Shown here in pieces: positions 24,966 to 39,200 of a DNA stretch of 64,000 nt. How positions within the stretch are numbered: position 1 is the first letter of the stretch; the number at the start of each line of letters is the position of its first letter. The position numbers and the translations under genes were made by a program. Source of the stretch: Amblyornis subalaris (lineage: Eukaryota > Chordata > Aves > Passeriformes > Ptilonorhynchidae); NCBI GenBank assembly GCA_018881555.1, contig JACAXG010000075.1:2842300-2906299 (forward strand), written 5' to 3'. A model generated the notes under the pieces. It was not told where the DNA came from, did not search any database, and worked only from the letters and a program-made list of their open reading frames with translations.

Positions 24966-27489
24966 AGCAGTGAGGCCTATTTATAATGCAGTGGCAGTTA
25001 TCCAAAGAGGAAAAACTGGGACAAGCTACAGCAAGAGAGGCAGAGCCCTATTCCCAACCTACCTATGGAAAGGTGCAGAGACTGCAGGAGCTGTTAACAG
25101 CTCACACACAGCAGTTACACTCCATCCTGCCTGGTCTGTGTTAGCAGCTTCCCATTGCATCGTGAGGACAGCCTTGACTCACTGAACCCCAGTGTGGCCT
25201 TTCCTCTGCAGCTCTCAAATTTAGGGAACAGGAGCCCTGACTGTTTCTGGCTGATCTTCCTGAAAACAGACATCACATTGGTGTTATGAGGCTGAGCTGA
25301 GCTGCTTTTAAAGACAGACTTGAGAGCCAGGAAATGACAGGCAGAACTACAGTCAGTCACATCTGTGCAAAGATTTTCTTACAGTTTTAATCATTAACCT
25401 GCTCAGCCTTTATGTTCCCTGCTCCACCCTGAGATTTCTGACAAGGCCAGCATTTTGCAGGAGCCTTGGAAGGTTTNGCAAGAGGCTCTATCATGACCAT
25501 GACCATTTTATAGAGTTTTACAGTAGTCACCAGCTGCTTCAGCTACTGAAGNGATGCCATATAGGTCAAGAATATTAATAACATGCATCTCTTANTAAAA
25601 ATTATTTGAAAACATGAGCTTTGGATAGTCTGTGCAGCACAAATAAGCAGCAGAAGCCCTATTTGGCATTATTTTGTTTTCCTAGCTAGTGTTAGACTCA
25701 CTACCAACTAAAATGAACAAGATGAAGACATCCCAGATGGGAGGGAATGAGCATTTGGAGATCTGCCATGTGACATCAGCAAGTCAGAGCTGCATTTGCT
25801 CTTCTGCTGATACATGACATGATCCCAGTGAAACTCACATTAGAAGTTATTCAGATTTTATATTTAATTCTGTGACTTTCAGTACCCCAACAGAGCCACT
25901 AAGGGGAAAAGCCATTATCTAAATGCATTTTTGACATTAGGTAACAGCAAGAATAATTGCAAATTACTTATTGTCATCATTCCATTCCCCAAGCTCCTTA
26001 AAAACAATCCAAAATTTGAGAATTAAAACATTGAGCAAACCATCAGCAGCCCAGTTTCCCTGAGCATAGTGTTTAATTGATTCACAGGAGTCTTCCATGA
26101 CTTTTCACTGTGCTCTCCTCATTCCTCCCCTCAGAGTTAAACTTGTCCTGGGATCACCTCTGGGTGCTGCTCCATAAAGAGCTTTTCACACCACTCCAGA
26201 CAAGCGAGTTGCATTTGCAAATATTTATATATTACCCTCATAAACTGCAAGATAAGAGGGTGTTTTGTGCAGCTGAGCAACAGAGGAATGAATTAGCATC
26301 TAAGTATGTGACTATCACCTAACAGGAGACAGCCTTGTGGAAAGTCATTCCAGGAAAATACAGGGATATCACTTACCAGTTGGTGCAGTCTGGACTGCAG
26401 GGACAAGTCAGCCTCTTTAGCAATGTTGTGATGCATATTTGCATAGCACACATGCCTGGAGATTTGATTCCCCAGGATTTCTGCCACAAAAGAACAGTCC
26501 CATTCACTAGAGGATGGAGAAGGGTTGCTGGAGCCTCCATCACAAGTATATTCCCTGCAACTGTGTCACTGTGCAGTTTATTCTTTTGCTTGGGCAAAAA
26601 ATTTTTATCCCCATTATTTCCTATTCCTTCAAACTACCCTTTCTGGACCCAATTCAAGCACCTCTCCAGCTGCTGCCCTGAGAGTCCTGCTCATCACAGT
26701 GAGTAGCTCTACTCATGACATTCCTCAGTCTGTCTCTGTAGCTGAGCCTGGGAACAGGAACCTTTTTATTCTGCATTTGAGCAGTGCCCTGCTCAACCAT
26801 GGCCACAGCTCACACTAATATATACACTAAGAGCAGAGATGAGCCTGATCCTATATCTCAGCTTCTACCCAGCCAAAGAAGGGAGCCTTCCTCCCTTATT
26901 ACACCCTCTCTCCACCTGATAGCATTCTTACTTCCACCTGAATCTCCCTAATTCCCACATCTGTGGCCAATTCCCTATGCAGGGATGGGCTCAGTAATGA
27001 TTAAGTTGAAATAAGTGCAGTAAAATCCACTTTATGTAAGTGGCATCAATATTTGACTCCAGGACAGAGTTATCCCTTCTCTTGGCAAAGTTACAGAGAC
27101 TACATAAGCATGAGATAATGATAAGCAATGGAAAGAATAGATCTGTTGCTCTTTTCCTGTGTCTTTTCCTGCATTTGTGCTGTTCTTAAGTGTCCCCTGC
27201 AACTCCTAAGGCAAAAAGTAACAGCACAAACCTACAAAGTCCTTTGCCAGTCCTCACTGTACAGATGTGCAGGGTGGTGGGTGCTTCTCCTTGTCCGTGT
27301 CCTGGGAGAATGTCCTGCTGGTGTGGGTCACAGGCTGGGCACGGGCAGGGGGGAGGCTCACAAGGGCATGAAACCTTGGGAGGGAAAAACAAAACCAGTT
27401 TTAAGACCAGAAGAGAGGCACCTTTTCCAGCTATTGGCTCTCAGTTCACAGTCACCAGGAGGGAGCCAAGTCTCCTGTGTGGAGACTTC

Positions 27490-27519
27490 AGTGAGGTCTT
27501 CCAAAGCACAGACCTCACT
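27490..27519. repeat. Perfect inverted repeat, 10-bp arms
   Basis: AGTGAGGTCT at 27490-27499 and its exact reverse complement AGACCTCACT at 27510-27519 flank a 10-base loop. It could fold as a hairpin, but no gene or known element surrounds it. Confidence 0.8.
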
Positions 27520-30500
27520 TGGCTGCTGAGCCTCACATTCCCAGCTAGGTCAGGGTTGTTCTCCAACTATTTCAGGGTGAGTTTGTGAATCTTCAGTTGT
27601 GGTGCAGAGTTTCTGGTAACGCTGAGCAGCGCAGGGGAATGAAGCAACATGAAAATGCCTCAAGGAATACACTGTGAGGAAAGCGTGGCCGCACCTAAAT
27701 GCTACATTTTTTTGGCTCAAGTTTGTGCTGCCACTGTTTGACTCAAGTAGTTTTTGGAGGGTGAGCACCAAAACTGGGGAGGAACTTTCATGTTATAATA
27801 ATTTCTGAACTGAACTAACAGTTCAGTCATTTGATTTTTAAAAACATCAAATCTCCCTTTTTAAAATGAAAATATTTTTCTCTGTCTCATCCATCTAAAT
27901 CTGGGGAATGGTTCATTTCCGTTCCCTCTCCAAAGATCTGTTTAGACCTGTGAAAAATATGAGGGGAACAAAAATTCACCCACTAGCTCATCTTAAACTG
28001 ACAGTTAAACTTTGCATCAACTGTAGCAGCACAAAAGATGCTCAGTAACTATAACAAAATTAAGTCCCTGCAGGCCCCTTCGACTTTTTGTCAAGTTCTC
28101 GCTGGAAAATAAATGAAGCAGAATTGAAGGTGAACATCTGCCAGTTGAAATAAACCCTCAGATGCTTTGGTTCCCCAAACCAAGAGACCTAAAACCTGCA
28201 GGTCAGGATGGCACTGGATACATCTGCTTAGATAGGCTGATGTTTGCAACTTACAGTTATTCCAAAGGGAATTCTTTGGGCAGACACATATCATATGTGC
28301 CCCACAGAAAGATCATCTTTTCAGGATACATTTTCTCTGTCTCAGTTTCAACCCATTATTCTAATTAAAACCCCTTTTATTATGCAAATCATCATCTCTC
28401 TTTGTCAGTGCTTCCATTTTCAGTTTTTCAGTGCTTATTTTAAAAACAGCTTTTTCTATTTCTCCTTGCAAATCATCCTCTCGAGAAACCTTTACCTATT
28501 TCCAGCCCTAGACTCCTCTCTCCTGTGGCCGGTAATGAGGGATGTTGTGTTCCTCGTGTCTTCCTCTCTGCCAATTAAACACTCCAGGCTTTCCCTCTCT
28601 GACTAACAGGAACTGAGGACAGGATCCCTTTTCTCTGGGTGGTTCATTATCCGCATTCTCCTTTGGAGTAAGAGGAACTGCCTGGGCTAAACCTGCAATG
28701 TCAGCTTGGAAAAGAAATGACTTTGACTTGGTGACATGGCTGAAAACTGCTCTTTCTGGCCGAGTGAGTAGGACACTTCCTTTAGTTCCTGTAATTGGGA
28801 GCTGCTCCCGCTGGCTGACACGGCAATTCCAGTTTTCATACCAACATTCAGGTGACTAAAATGTTGATTTTAAAGGCTGATTATAGCAATGAATGAGCAA
28901 TACAGCTCTGGGTGATGATGGAGTCTGAAAAACCTCGGTGATTCCGTGAATGTTGGCGTCTCCTCGTGCCCACTCATTCCCTGCACACGGAAACAGGGAG
29001 CGTTACTAATGGAAATGGGGCTTGGCCACAGGATCACCAACTCACCAGGAAGAGAGAAGTCCAGTGAGCTCAGGTGGTTGATTTCTCCTCCTTCCCTGAG
29101 ACATAAGTGCTCTCCACCACATATTTTGAAGATTAACATCTGATGTAGGAGAAAGTGGGTCCATATTTTCTCTGTGGAAACTATTCCAGAGTGAGCAGTA
29201 ATCCCAGCCTGCATGGTGTGGGTGATGGAAAGCACTTCAGAGCCCTAGAACCACTTCAAGAAGACCCAGGGTGTTTATGCTGCACCTGGCAGCATCAATT
29301 AAAACCTCTTCCTGCCAAAGCCTGGTAAATCCATGTCTGTGCCTGTTGGAGCAGACATGGAGACTTGTGAGAAGCATCTTTCACTGCAAGAGGATTCTGT
29401 CTCTCTAAGGCCTGCAAGCTGATGTTAAATATCCAAGACACTGCCTGATCACCAGCTTACCTGGGATTTTTAATGTCCATGGAATTTTTTGAGTTTGGAA
29501 GATTTACCACAACAGTGTGTTCAAAAACACTGTATAAAATTCCTGTTGATGGGATTCTGAAAACGTCAAGCCTCAGAAGCTGAGGCCACTGGCTTTATCC
29601 CTTAAAGCTGTGGGGTTAGCAGAATCCACTGTGGTTTTGCCCTTGCTGGGCACACACCTTGTGGATTTGTGAGTATTGAGGACTTTAGCAAAGATGCATC
29701 ACTGAGTAATGTGCTAGTGTGATATCAAGGCCACAGAAGAGTGACAGAATGAGCTGGGATTTACCAAAGATAAATATGATTCTGTGTAATTAATTTGATC
29801 AGAGGCAGAAAAGCAAGACTGTGGCATCAGAGGGAGAGGGGCTGTCCCAGGGCCAGGGGGACCAGCAGCAGTCCTACACATGGTGTGGGGGCCCTCTTGT
29901 GGGCCCTGCTCTGCCATGGACCCCACTGAAAACTGCCTCAGAAGGGATTAACATTCATGTTTAATTAGGACAAGGGCTATTCAGACTCCAGCAGCTGTGG
30001 CAGAGGGCACAGCAGGCTGTGTGGCTCCAAGTTCTTCAGGCAGGATGTGTTTTTTTCTCAACTAATTCAGGAATTANTGGAGTTTGAAAGACACAACAAC
30101 AGCTCAGTTTTCATGGCTGATTCAACCACTTACATCAGGTATGGCAATGCTGTAAATACTACGATTATGGTTTTGTTCTTCCACAAGTTCATGGGTCCAT
30201 TTTCACCTCCCAGGGAAGTGCAGNCCAGCTCACCTCTTCTTGCTGTCTCCATCCCACGCACATTTGCAGTCATTGCTAATTACAGCTGTCACCCTCAGAC
30301 AGGAGGTGAACACACCAACACCCTCCTTTTCTCTTGCTCCCGTTCCACTGCGGTTATTGGGAGCTGGGGGTTGTACACAGTGGTCCAACCCGATCACCTC
30401 ATATTAAGCACTTCGTGTGGACACAAATTAATGTAATTAGTAACTGTGAGAAGACAGATTTTTACCACCTGCAAGCCTCAAAGAACAGCACAGGAACCAT

Positions 30501-33161
30501 GTGCTGTTTCTAACCACNTTCAGTGTGAAATAATTACACGACCTTCAAGACCCTGCAAAATATGTCTGCCAAGGAGAGCAGAACCTCCACAAAACAACCC
30601 AAATAAAGACAATTTATTGCAAGGCTGTGCTCATCCTCAGTGGAGGTGGCAGCAGTAGGAACAGAAAGGTGCTGGTCCTGGCAAAGCTATTCCTAAAGGA
30701 CAAATACTTCCTGAATTGGAGTCACTGCCAAGTTGAACCTCCCCATCTGTGGGAAATGAATTTTTGCCTGTTGCAGAAATTGAAGTGATGATATAGCTGG
30801 AAATTCTGAGAGGTTGGTAATAACTCCCACTAGAAAAGGGGGGTAATTTTGTTTGCTTCCCAGAGAAAGATTAAGGGATTTTAGACATGCAACCCAAAAC
30901 CCCACCAGCACCACCCTATCCCACAAATATAGGACATTTACATTCTTAACCACAGCATTATTCTGATGTGTTTTCAGCCTGAATTTNAGCATTTCTGGTT
31001 TTTATTAAGAAGTGTGATGTTGTTGGAGCAGGAAGGGGCAGGAAGGCAGAGGTGTATAATGTGTTCAGGTTACCCAGGGCAGCTGATCAACCCTCCTGGA
31101 CAGGCTCTTGATGTAAATCAGGGTGGACTTCAAGGAATGGATTAGGTCTCTACCCAGGCTGATAATTATGAAGAATGGATTCCTCACAGAGTAAACAGAA
31201 ATTTCATGAATACTTTCCAGCTAAATCACGATCCTGGTGTCCTTCCAAGCATAAATTTGCCCTGGCACACAAAGGCCTGGAGACAATCAACTATGTTTTT
31301 CTGGTCAGCCCCTTTCTATGTTTATTCTTAACAGTTTTAATAATAAATTATTTCACTGTCTCAGCTCGTCTGGCCTACTTAGCTGTGTTTGTTTTANATG
31401 TGGATTGTCTCTTGCCTTGCAGTGTGGAGCATAATGAACCCCTGAGTGGAATCTAGGGAGACATCTGCCAAAGGTTTAGAGATACAACTTTATAATGATA
31501 TGAAACTGAACACACCTACTATAAACATCTTTTGTGGCTTCCTTGTCCACCAGAGACATTAAATTCCAATTATTTCCAAATTCTGACTATTTTCAAGCAA
31601 TTCTTTCAAATCCTTTGTCAAGTTTCTCTGGTTATACCCTACAAACTCCGTGAAAATAAAATTACATTTGTCCCAAGTTATGTTAACCAAAGAAACAAGA
31701 ATTATTAGTCCTCTAGATGGTGCTACTATTTCAAATAAAGCAGTTGGATGTTTGAAAATTTTCTTGAAATATATTCTGTAGTGCCCCATNAGAAAGGACC
31801 ACGGTGAGAAATCCTAACCCCAGTAAAAGAAGTGATGTCACACAACCCAAAGCTTCATCCCACAGGGCAGTCTGTATGTAAATACTTTGATTGCTTCTCT
31901 TTAAAGGCAGTGAACGTTCCAGTATCTTAGCAAATGTAAAAAAATTACAGGATTTATTGACCAAAATTATCTTTCAAAGTCTGGCTCACTTTTCTGTGTC
32001 TTTGATTTTCAAGTTTCCCAATAATTTCCAGCTGGCCCCTCCAGGTTGCCACGTTCCCACTGCAGTGACTCAGGTGAGAGTTCCCTGAGCAGGGCCCGTG
32101 TGTCAGAGCCTGGCACAGGCTGTGTGTGTGCTCTGGCCCAGGTTCACAGCAGTCCTTTAGCACAACTGCACTTCAGATGCAACCACAGGAACAGCTGAAA
32201 GCCCTGGTTAAACACCTTGTTGACTTAGGGATACAAGTGTGTGCACTCTGACGTGAGTGTTAAAGGTGTTAACTCCAAGTGCTTTAGGGATACAAGGAGA
32301 GAAGGTAAAACTGTTTACCTTTTCTTGCCCAACACAGCTGCACAGGTCCAGCACTGAAATATTTGTCTCTAAGACAAATTTTCTTATCCTTAGTTCCTCT
32401 CTGTCCAGTCACGTTTCAAGAGGGTGCAAAAGTTCCTCCTATTTTTTCCTCTCCTTCCAAGGCTGCCATCTGTATTTTCAGAACATCTGCCTAATCCTGA
32501 TTCTCTTTGTAATTCCAGCCAGATGGATTTTCAGCACCAGATTTCTCCCCCTGTTGCTGTCAAAGTNAAGAACAAAAACTTTCTGATTTCAAGATTACTA
32601 TTATTGTACATTATTATACATCTGACCTTTGAAATATATANTGTCTATAACCACTATCTCTTACTTTGTGCAAAGTTCATCTGTTATCTAAATAAATGTC
32701 AAATTTGGGATCTTGTTAAGCCTTTAGCCTCAGTAACAATAACTCTGAATTTCTGGAGTTTACCCAGACAGTGTAAGAGAAACATTTATTTCATTGATTT
32801 TGACTATTCAACCTTTAAAATTTCACAGAGTATATTTGTTCTTGTGTTACGAGAAAAGAATAACATCCTTAGATCATTCATTATTTTGTATTCTTTCCAT
32901 GTCCCCATTTACTTATCTGCTTTCCAAGAAACTTTCCTCACAGGAACATATCCCTGGGCTCTTGGTGGTTGTTACTGCTCTTTTATGAGTGCTTTTCCAG
33001 TGTCATAATAATTTAGTTGGTTGGGTTTTGAGGCAGCAAAGCCACAAAATCAGGGCCTCTGCATGCTCACAAAAATAATTTTTTAATACAGAAGACTCTA
33101 AAAGCAGAGAGACGGTTACACTAAAAATAACCATGAAGACATGAGCTTAAACAACAAGTAG

Positions 33162-33171
33162 TTTATTTATT
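33162..33171 (-). terminator. Candidate poly(A) signal of TRPV1
   Basis: The minus strand reads AATAAATAAA, two overlapping hexamers, about 105 nt beyond the TRPV1 stop codon. It is the nearest canonical signal downstream. Confidence 0.6.
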
Positions 33172-33273
33172 ATACTTAGTGAATCCTTGCACGTGGTAAT
33201 TTCCTAAGTCCTCTAGCCTTTCTCCAAATGCTCTATTGTTCTGCTTGTGAGGACCAGCACAGGGGAAGTAGAA

Positions 33274-36200
33274 TTAGACTGACTTTGGAATTGACTCTTT
33301 CAACTCCTCACCATCTTCTGGCTCATAATAAGGTTCTGAAACAGGTTTTAATTTGACCTCTTCTGGTAGCCTGTGAGTCTCTTCTCTTCTGCTTCCATCT
33401 CTTAAAAGTGGGACCAGCGTTTTCCAATGTCTCCCTGAAACTAAAAAGGAAAGGGATGGTTAATTTTTGTCCNCTCCACAGAAACAGAAGAAAATATACA
33501 AGTGGTTTGAATAGGAAGTTGAGAAAAGAAGAAGAAGCAGGAAGAGAGGCCTTTGTTGTTTTCTTCCCCATCCTGTTCCATGAGTTTTCCATATTTCAGC
33601 TGGCAAGTACAGCAGAGACTGANTGTACAGTTAAATACTTTGGTGCTGAATGCTGAGCTCCCGAACTGCAGGATCTGGGGCCTCCAAAGGAGCTTCTTGG
33701 CTATCTGGCTGCCATCACACACTGCTCCAACTCCTCAGGATTTACACATTATCTGCCTTGTAAAATCTACATACAGAATGACAAATTTATGGGGTTTTTA
33801 TTCCAGAGAGTCAAACTGTGAGTAATGAGCCCACTTCATCCTTTGCATTTTGTGCTGACTGATANTGACATCAACTTAGTTACTGCATTATCAGGAAGTG
33901 CATAGAACTGACTGCCCTCTAACAATTAATCCATGCTGCTGCTATCACCAGAGTGCAGCCTATACTAGGATTTAGTTCCCTGAAAGCCTCACCTCTGCCA
34001 GGCTTAATAGAGAAACTGGGATTTCTTCTGAGGTCCCCACCATACCCAGGATCTTCGTTGATGATGCCCAGATTAGTATTCCATGTGCACCAGTTCACTT
34101 CATCAACCCTGGGGAGAACAACAAAGCCAATGTCTATTCTAAGGATCACCAGATAACTCCAGGATCAGTTTATATCACAAACTACCACCTCTCAAGCCTC
34201 AGATCTGACCCAAAACACAGATTAAACTGACCATTGTAGACAGTAGTAGTGCTCTACTCTTCAGAGTGCTCCAGGGGGAAGAGTTCTGCTTTCCACCACC
34301 AGATACCTTAAAGTTGTTTGTCTACAAAAGATTGTTCACTTGATACACAAANAAAGAGGTTACCTAAAGCACCATCTGTAATCATCTTGGCCATCAGGTG
34401 TGACCCCCACCAGCACTTGCTTCCCAGACCGGAACGAGCGCCTCAGACAGTTCAAGTAGCTGTTCTCAATGTCCAGGATTGTGATGGCTCTCTGCAAGGT
34501 AAGAGAAAGCAGAGCACAGAGAAGCTGCTGGTCAAAGTCATACAAACCCTGAATTCTGCCNTTGTTTTAAAAACCCTGAGCTTTTATCATTGTCAACATC
34601 TTAGAGCAGACACTGTAATCATCTCTGAAACATCACCCTCTGTTAATATGTCACTAAAAATACTGAATTACTGCCCTGTGAATAAAACCATGAAGTTCCC
34701 TTTCTTTCCTCAAACAAAAACTGATTCTGTTAAAGACTGGTTTTCCCCTTGCACAATCCCTGTCTTCGTAGTCTGATCAGGATTTTCCATCATAAAAAGC
34801 CAAAAAAATTTTGTCTAATTACAAAAATACTTCTTTTCTTAAATTCTGAACATCTGTGGATCACTGGGAACATCTGCTTAGGCAAAACATCAAACATACA
34901 CAGAAAAGGAACTAATATACATTTTGAGGAGCTGTTCAAGAGAATCAGAAAGAAGCAGTGACCTGTTATTTGGAAACATGTTACTTCCTGAAGATTCTCT
35001 CTGAAATTTCTTANGATTCCCCACACCCTTTTTTTTGGATAGCAGCCTCACAGAACCAATGTACCTGGAGTTTCCAGATGCTCTTGCTCTCCTGTGCAAT
35101 TTTGTTCACAGTCTCCCCCATCAGTGCAATGAGCATGTTGAGCAGGAGGATGTATGTAAGGATGACGTAGAGAACCAAAAGGATGACAAACACAGACTTG
35201 AACCTGTAGTTCTCTGTGAACTCCAGGTCCCCCATGCCAATGGTGAACTTGAAGAGCTCCAGGCAGGTGTAGTAGAGGCTGTTGTAGGAGGTGCGGCCTC
35301 GTTTCAGGTGGCAGCATCGGGCATAGTCAGAGATGTTTGCTTCTTGTCCCTCATTGTCATCTTCAATTAAAGTCACCACAGCTGTGGCAAAAGAAGAATC
35401 ACATTCCCAGGATTAAAATACAATTTCAGATCACAACTTCATTGCAAGCAATGAAAATGAGCAGAAAGGTAAGACACGTTCCCTGCACGGTACATTGACC
35501 CCAAGGAAATTGTCCTATAAAATACTGCCCATAACTGACACCCTCTCAGAAGGTGCTGCCTCAGTTTTCTCTACATAGAACCTGATGACTGTTTTTCCAT
35601 TCAGCTTTGCAAAGCAGTTTGAGACCCAGGGATGAAAAGCTGCATGAAATTACTATAGGTAATTGTTATTCTGAAGAGATCTTTTTTTGTAGTTAGGTTG
35701 TTAGTTTTTAGTTGGGAACAAAAAGTTTAAGCAACTTGAAAAATAAAATTTTCTGAGATTCTTTAAGGTAACTCCAAGTAGAATATTACCTGTAGAAAAT
35801 CCCAAGAGGAATACGAGATAGACAAACATGAAGCGACATAAATCTCTAAGGATCATCTGTAACACCGAAACAGATGAAAATATTTTAAAACTTGAATATT
35901 AACTGCAATAAAAACTGGTAAAAAATACTGCTTTAGCCCACAAAGGCATTTTCTGTGAACTAGCTGTTCATGCATTAAACTCCTATTTATCCTGCTGAGA
36001 TAATAAACTTTAAAACAGAAAACATTCTTCTGTTATTCATGCAACAGTTTACACATATATGGAACACATACACGTGGGAACAGTTTCCTCTTTGTGAGTA
36101 TAAACCACATAAAGACAGTTGCATCTTTCTTCCCCTCTTGGGCTGTCTGTCTACCTCCTATAGAGAGGTTTATTAGCCAGCTACTGCCTCTTAGCTAATT

Positions 36201-39200
36201 GCTCTGTTTGGTAACATTTTAACTATACCTAGAGAAATTTCCAGCTGGTAGAAAGCTGGGCCATTTCACACCAGAGCAGCCTGCACCATTTTCAGTCTCC
36301 TTTCATCCATGTTTATCCAATTGTAGTTATTTTAAAGCAAGGCAGTTAATCAAAAAAATAAAAATCATCATCATCATCCTATCAAGACTGCTATAAAACA
36401 TATGGATGAGGAGCAGGAGGTTTTTGTACATCACTTAAATTTTATCCCTTCACTCAGAAAATAATAACAAAGGATAGCAGAGTCATGTGAGAGGTGGATA
36501 TGGCCAGGTGTCTCCTGGAAATGGGGCTGTTGGCTGCAGTGTCCTGCTCTGAGCACTCTGCTGCCTCCTCACCTGCTCCCTGCACTGACCTTGGCGATCA
36601 TGACGGAGTAAATTCCCATCTGCTGGAAGCCACGGGTGTAGTAGAGCATGTTGGCCCAGCCCAGGGCCAAGGAGAACACCATGGAAGCCACATACAGTTC
36701 CTGGCCACAGAAGTACAGCACCACAGAGCTCAGGAGGAGCAAGGAGTGGACAAAGCTGAAAGACAAGCACGGTGTGAATGCAGAGGGCTGAGGTGGCCAC
36801 GGGTGCTGGGAACAGAGGAGCCCCACGGGGTAGAGGGCAGATTGAGAGATTCTCCAGTCGGGAAGAGAAAGGGCACTTGACAGGCAAAGCTCCCTTTAGA
36901 AATAGGAATATTTTTGCATATCCAATGCATCTATTCCTAACTCTGGTGCATGACACAGTCACTGAACATTTAGACACTCAATTTGCTTTACCTCCAAAGG
37001 AGGTCACTGATCCAGACCCATTTGTCCAATGACATCCACTGGCAACTCTGTTGTAAAGACCCAGGAAATTATAGCTAAGCATCTACCTGTTACAGGTGGC
37101 TTCAACCTAAACTACAGATCTCACACACTCATCTGTTTCAGGCTGAGATGCAATCACAGATATTGGAGCTTACAAAAGAACCTCACTGTAGCCATCAACT
37201 ATCAGTGTCCTGAGTGATGGGCGCCTCTGCACGAAATATTGGATCTGAAAAGAAAAGGGAACAAAGACCAGGTTTGCATCAAGGAGCTATTAAGTATCTC
37301 CTATGAATGAATCAAGCACTGACCTCTGTACCAAGGAGCTGGTACCTATAAAACACCTCACAAGAACAGCTCAAAACCAACACTGGAGCAAGATCTAGAG
37401 AGGACTCCTCCAGTAACACTAGCTCAAGGAAAAAGCTTTTTAGCTCTTGACTAAAACATGGATTATCTTAGTAGCCAATGCTAATTAATAGGAAAAGCTT
37501 GTTTGATTCTCTCCTACACCTACCCAAACGGCAAAAGGAAAATTTTCAAACCTCTTACCCCTCTGAAAAAAAAATAGAGGCCTCCCAGTACACTCAGGAT
37601 CTCTCCAGTTACTCGAAAATATTCCCCAGTGCTGTAACCAAATGTGAAGGGAGGCTGTAGAAGACAGGAAAATAGACATGTTCAGCAGAACTGGAGATAG
37701 GAAAGACCTGGCCTTGCCAGCAGCTGAAAGCAACTCCATTTCTAGGGGAACAGGTTTCTGAATGTGCTGCAGCAAGGGGGCAAGACTGGGAAGGAAACAG
37801 GGTCAAAATCTCCCTCCTGCCTTCAGGAAAGAGGAAAATTCTGATGTCAGGAGCACACATTCAAACGGGAGGCAAATTTCGGATATCATGCGATGGGTGG
37901 TTCCCCTGACATTTGTCAGGAGTAATGTACCTTTTCATTCTTCTGTACAGGCCTGTAGTAAGCAGCTGCAGTGAGGATGATGATGTGGATGGTATAGACA
38001 AAGAAGTTGAAGTAAAATAAGTGCTTGACAAACCGGTCCCACTTGTCTTGCAGCAGCCTGTTAAGGGGCTCCACCAGCAGCATCTCGTGCCGGTTCTGAG
38101 GAGAAAAAAGGACAATCTTGCTGGGACCAGTATGTACTGGACTTCGAAAAAAAACCAAATTATAAAAACCTTCAGCAAATGATCCCTCTAGTTCCCTTAA
38201 ACTCAGCGTGGGAGATTGCTGTTTTATGGGAATGAGGGAAAAGATGCTCTGTGTGGAACATGAAGCTCTGCCCCAGCAGTCCCCCAGCCAAGGAGGTGCA
38301 GTACTCACTGGTGTCTCACTGCTGTAGGCAAGGATCTCAAGCACTGAATTTTTCTCACAGGTGTCTATACAGGACAGGTCATAAAGAGAGGAGTGGACAG
38401 GTCCATAGGCCCATTCAGTGAACTTCCTGGACAAGTGTCTGCACTCGGGGTCTTTGATCTCTCGTCTGAGGATGTAAGCGAAAATCTAATTGCAAAAGAA
38501 CAATACGACCAACATTTCAGGGCTAATGGACTTCTCATTCCTCAGCATCTCCGCAAGACAGAAAGGGTAATTTCTCCCTAGTTCAACTGAGTTGAAGCCA
38601 AACCACTGGAGCACTGCAGAGATCACAGTCTGAAATAAACACAATTAATTTTCTCACTGGATGCTAGGAGATGAGAAATACAAATACTTCTTAAATTTGG
38701 CATTATCTGTATCAAATCTGCAAGACAAAAGCAGAGATGTACTTTACACACCCCTGAGCACACAGTCACTTCGAATGGGGACTGCCAGAAGATGAGTTAT
38801 ATCAGCCAGTCTAAAGTCCAAGGGCTCCAGTGGTTCAGATAGTATCAGAGACCCAATTTCTGTTTCCTCTGGGGCTCCCTCGCATACCAGTGGTGTATGA
38901 ATAATGCCAGCTGGGCACAGACACACTCACACTTCACAGCCTTTAAGGACTCTGCAGTTAAACTGCAGCATCAATTCCTCTTAACTAAAAGGCCCCAATA
39001 ATAAAGTTCTAAAATCCATCCTGCATAAATGTTTTATATGTCCTCTATAATGTGATACAGCAATGGGATAGTCAAACACCTTTGCTCACCTACCCCTATC
39101 TTCCCTGTTTTGGCTGCCAGAGTTAATGGAGTCAGCCCTTTCTTGTTGGTGAGTTCTTCCAGCTTGAGGATGGGATTAATTTTGGCACCCAGGATCAATA

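Larger units (their letters stand above)
23336..33161. other. Non-coding interval between the TRPV3 5' side and TRPV1 3' end
   Basis: No exon of any recognised family was found on either strand in this nearly 10 kb. Open frames up to about 190 codons occur, but they lack recognisable similarity, contain ambiguous bases or lie in low-complexity sequence. Small repeats and a perfect 10-bp inverted repeat are listed separately. An unannotated non-coding RNA cannot be excluded. Confidence 0.55.

Noticed and set aside
27128..27588. Two overlapping plus-strand open frames of about 130 codons
   Set aside because: No similarity, no splice or promoter context, and overlapping frames of equal length point to chance.
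32424..33008. A 194-codon plus-strand open frame
   Set aside because: Contains ambiguous bases that may hide stops, has low-complexity composition and no recognisable domain or splice context.
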